From Phocaeicola_A sp963624095 (GTDB lineage Bacteria; Bacteroidota; Bacteroidia; Bacteroidales; Bacteroidaceae), in assembly GCA_963624095.1 (NCBI GenBank), contig CAVFNZ010000058.1, forward strand, positions 1-14,652: a stretch of DNA of 14,652 nucleotides, written 5' to 3'. A program made the translations under genes and the position numbers. Every line of letters begins with the position of its first letter. Positions within the stretch are counted from its first letter, which is position 1. A model generated the notes under the pieces. It worked only from the letters and a program-made list of their open reading frames with translations. It had not been told where the DNA came from and ran no database searches. Shown here in pieces: positions 13,640 to 14,652 of the stretch.

Positions 13640-14386
13640 TTACTTTCCGGCCGAAACGCCAAAACGTTCGCACGCCTCTTTGTAAGTGTCCAGACTGCCG
13701 ATGTCGAACCGACCGGCACTCATGGGCCAGGCGTGCATCGTGGTCTGTTGCACCATGTAATGCGCCAGATTGCCGGGAGCGTCCTTGCCGCAGCCGTTCT
13801 CCACGGAGTGGCGAACGATGTCCAGGTCCTTGCGTAGATAAATGTAGAAAGGCGGTACGGCCCAATGACTCTTAGGCTCTCGGGGCTTCTCCTCCATGTC
13901 GAGGACTTTCATCTCGCTGTCCACCACAATCACGCCGGTGCGTTGCAGCTTCTCGATGCTCGGCTGCTCGTGGCACATGATGCACGAAGTCTGTTTCTCC
14001 TTGGCGAACGCCACGAACTCGCTGAACGAGAAGAAGAGCAGATTGTCCGCCGCCACTACCAGTATGTCGTCGTCGATGTGGCGTTGTTCCATGGCGTAGA
14101 GCAAGTCGCAGACCGCACCCAGGCGCGTGTCGTTGGTCTCCGTTCCGTCGTCGACCACCGTCACCGGTTTGGTGTAGCGTTGCTGTGCCGCCCACTCCCG
14201 GAAGATGGCGGCGAATTTATGGTTGGTGACGATGATGTGCTCGTCAATGTCGGCAATGCTGTCAATGTCATCGAGCATGCGTCCCAAGATGGTGCTCTCG
14301 CCGATTTTCAGCAAGGGCTTGGGGAAGTTGCGTGTAAGCTCACCCAACCGGGTGGCGTATCCTGCGGCAATTACGATATTCTTCAT
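13640..14386 (-). CDS. Nucleotidyltransferase family protein (sugar-1-phosphate type)
   Basis: A 248-residue single-domain nucleotidyltransferase, likely joining a nucleotide to a sugar phosphate for polysaccharide or LPS synthesis. Motifs: the nucleotide-binding IAAGYATRLGELT (6-18), FPKPLLKIG (21-29), a metal/sugar region VAADN (111-115), MEEKPREP (164-171), and FDIGSLDTY (227-235) near the end. It lacks the C-terminal left-handed helix repeats of bifunctional enzymes. The nucleotide and sugar cannot be fixed from sequence. It is transcribed convergently with the kinase gene, 49 bases apart, with no obvious terminator between. A -7 box is at 14452-14459. Confidence 0.88.
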   Translation of the reverse strand: MKNIVIAAGYATRLGELTRNFPKPLLKIGESTILGRMLDDIDSIADIDEHIIVTNHKFAAIFREWAAQQRYTKPVTVVDDGTETNDTRLGAVCDLLYAMEQRHIDDDILVVAADNLLFFSFSEFVAFAKEKQTSCIMCHEQPSIEKLQRTGVIVVDSEMKVLDMEEKPREPKSHWAVPPFYIYLRKDLDIVRHSVENGCGKDAPGNLAHYMVQQTTMHAWPMSAGRFDIGSLDTYKEACERFGVSAGK

Positions 14387-14451
14387 GAAATCAGGATTGT
14401 TGGCTGTGGAGGTACGTCAGCGGTGCGCCCCACAGGCTGTTTCTAATGCTG

Positions 14452-14459
14452 CAAAAGTA
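14452..14459 (-). promoter_or_regulatory. Candidate -7 box of the nucleotidyltransferase gene
   Basis: The minus strand reads TACTTTTG, the Bacteroides -7 consensus, 65 bases before the ATG at 14386. No clear -33 TTTG is present. Confidence 0.45.
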
Positions 14460-14521
14460 CGAAAAATACCGGTTCTCGCCATCATGTGAGCGAAGAATAA
14501 GGTGAAATACATGACTCTTTA

Positions 14522-14553
14522 TTCGTCTCTTCCGCTGAAATTCGGTAATTTTG
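14522..14553 (+). promoter_or_regulatory. Promoter of the TrpB-like gene
   Basis: TAATTTTG at 14546-14553 is a consensus -7 box, and TTCG at 14522-14525, 20 bases upstream, is a one-mismatch -33 box. The start codon lies 36 bases downstream, leaving a short A/T-rich leader without a visible attenuator or leader peptide. Confidence 0.6.
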
Positions 14554-14589
14554 CAAGCGTAACAAAAATTACACAATAATATTACAGCT

Positions 14590-14652
14590 ATGAGTTCTAA
14601 AATTAAACGTTATTTCTTGCCTGAGAGCGAGATACCTACCCACTGGTACAAC
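14590..14652 (+). CDS. TrpB-like PLP-dependent enzyme, N-terminal fragment (runs off the window)
   Basis: Only the first 21 codons are inside the window. The translation, ending LPESEIPTHWYN, resembles the N-terminus of the longer TrpB2-type tryptophan synthase beta chain (about 450 residues), where the P-x-x-WYN segment is conserved near the start. The enzyme would make tryptophan from indole and serine. The promoter at 14522-14553 and the A-rich start context support a real gene. The call rests on a short segment, and the PLP lysine and other active-site parts are outside the window. Confidence 0.65.
   Translation, partial: MSSKIKRYFLPESEIPTHWYN

Overview
The window looks like chromosomal DNA of a member of the Bacteroidales, most likely Bacteroidaceae. 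The evidence is the gene families (a DUF3256-type secreted protein, a Bacteroidetes-type LptE lipoprotein, a sigma-54 activator heading an lptE-TPR-secG cluster) and the promoters. Several gene starts are preceded by the Bacteroides -7 box TAnnTTTG. Three also have a TTTG-like -33 box 20-21 or 19 bases upstream. Shine-Dalgarno sites are weak or absent and leaders are A-rich. I see no phage, insertion sequence, CRISPR, tRNA or rRNA; this is mostly ordinary core genome.

Layout: (1) 1-770: rpmE2 (ribosomal protein L31 type B) as a single-gene unit with a clear promoter and a strong terminator, then an array of phased 22-bp palindromic repeats. (2) 770-2442, minus strand: a ten-helix DMT/EamA transporter followed by a secreted DUF3256 protein. 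(3) 2443-6452, plus strand: a 375-bp non-coding stretch, then recJ and recQ in tandem. (4) 6482-6517: a hairpin shared by convergent transcripts. (5) 9740-6543, minus strand: a compact operon, sigma-54 activator > lptE > acidic TPR protein > secG, with 3-5 base gaps, linking regulation, LPS export and protein secretion. (6) 10865-9836, minus strand: lrgA and lrgB with overlapping ends. (7) 10866-11464: a 599-bp divergent intergenic region with a second, 21-bp-phased palindromic array and several other inverted repeats. (8) 11465-13590, plus strand: an OmpR-type response regulator and its membrane histidine kinase. (9) 14386-13640, minus strand: a sugar-phosphate nucleotidyltransferase-like gene. 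(10) 14590 to the end: the first 21 codons of what looks like a TrpB-like PLP enzyme, with its promoter.

The least explained features are the two intergenic arrays (about 618-727 and 11134-11232). They are unrelated in sequence but share a design: four clear units plus a decayed edge unit, a period of about two helical turns, and a palindrome centred in most units. The second array lies between lrgAB and the two-component genes, where it could bind a regulator, form hairpins, or simply be a repeat family of this genome. The window alone cannot decide between these.
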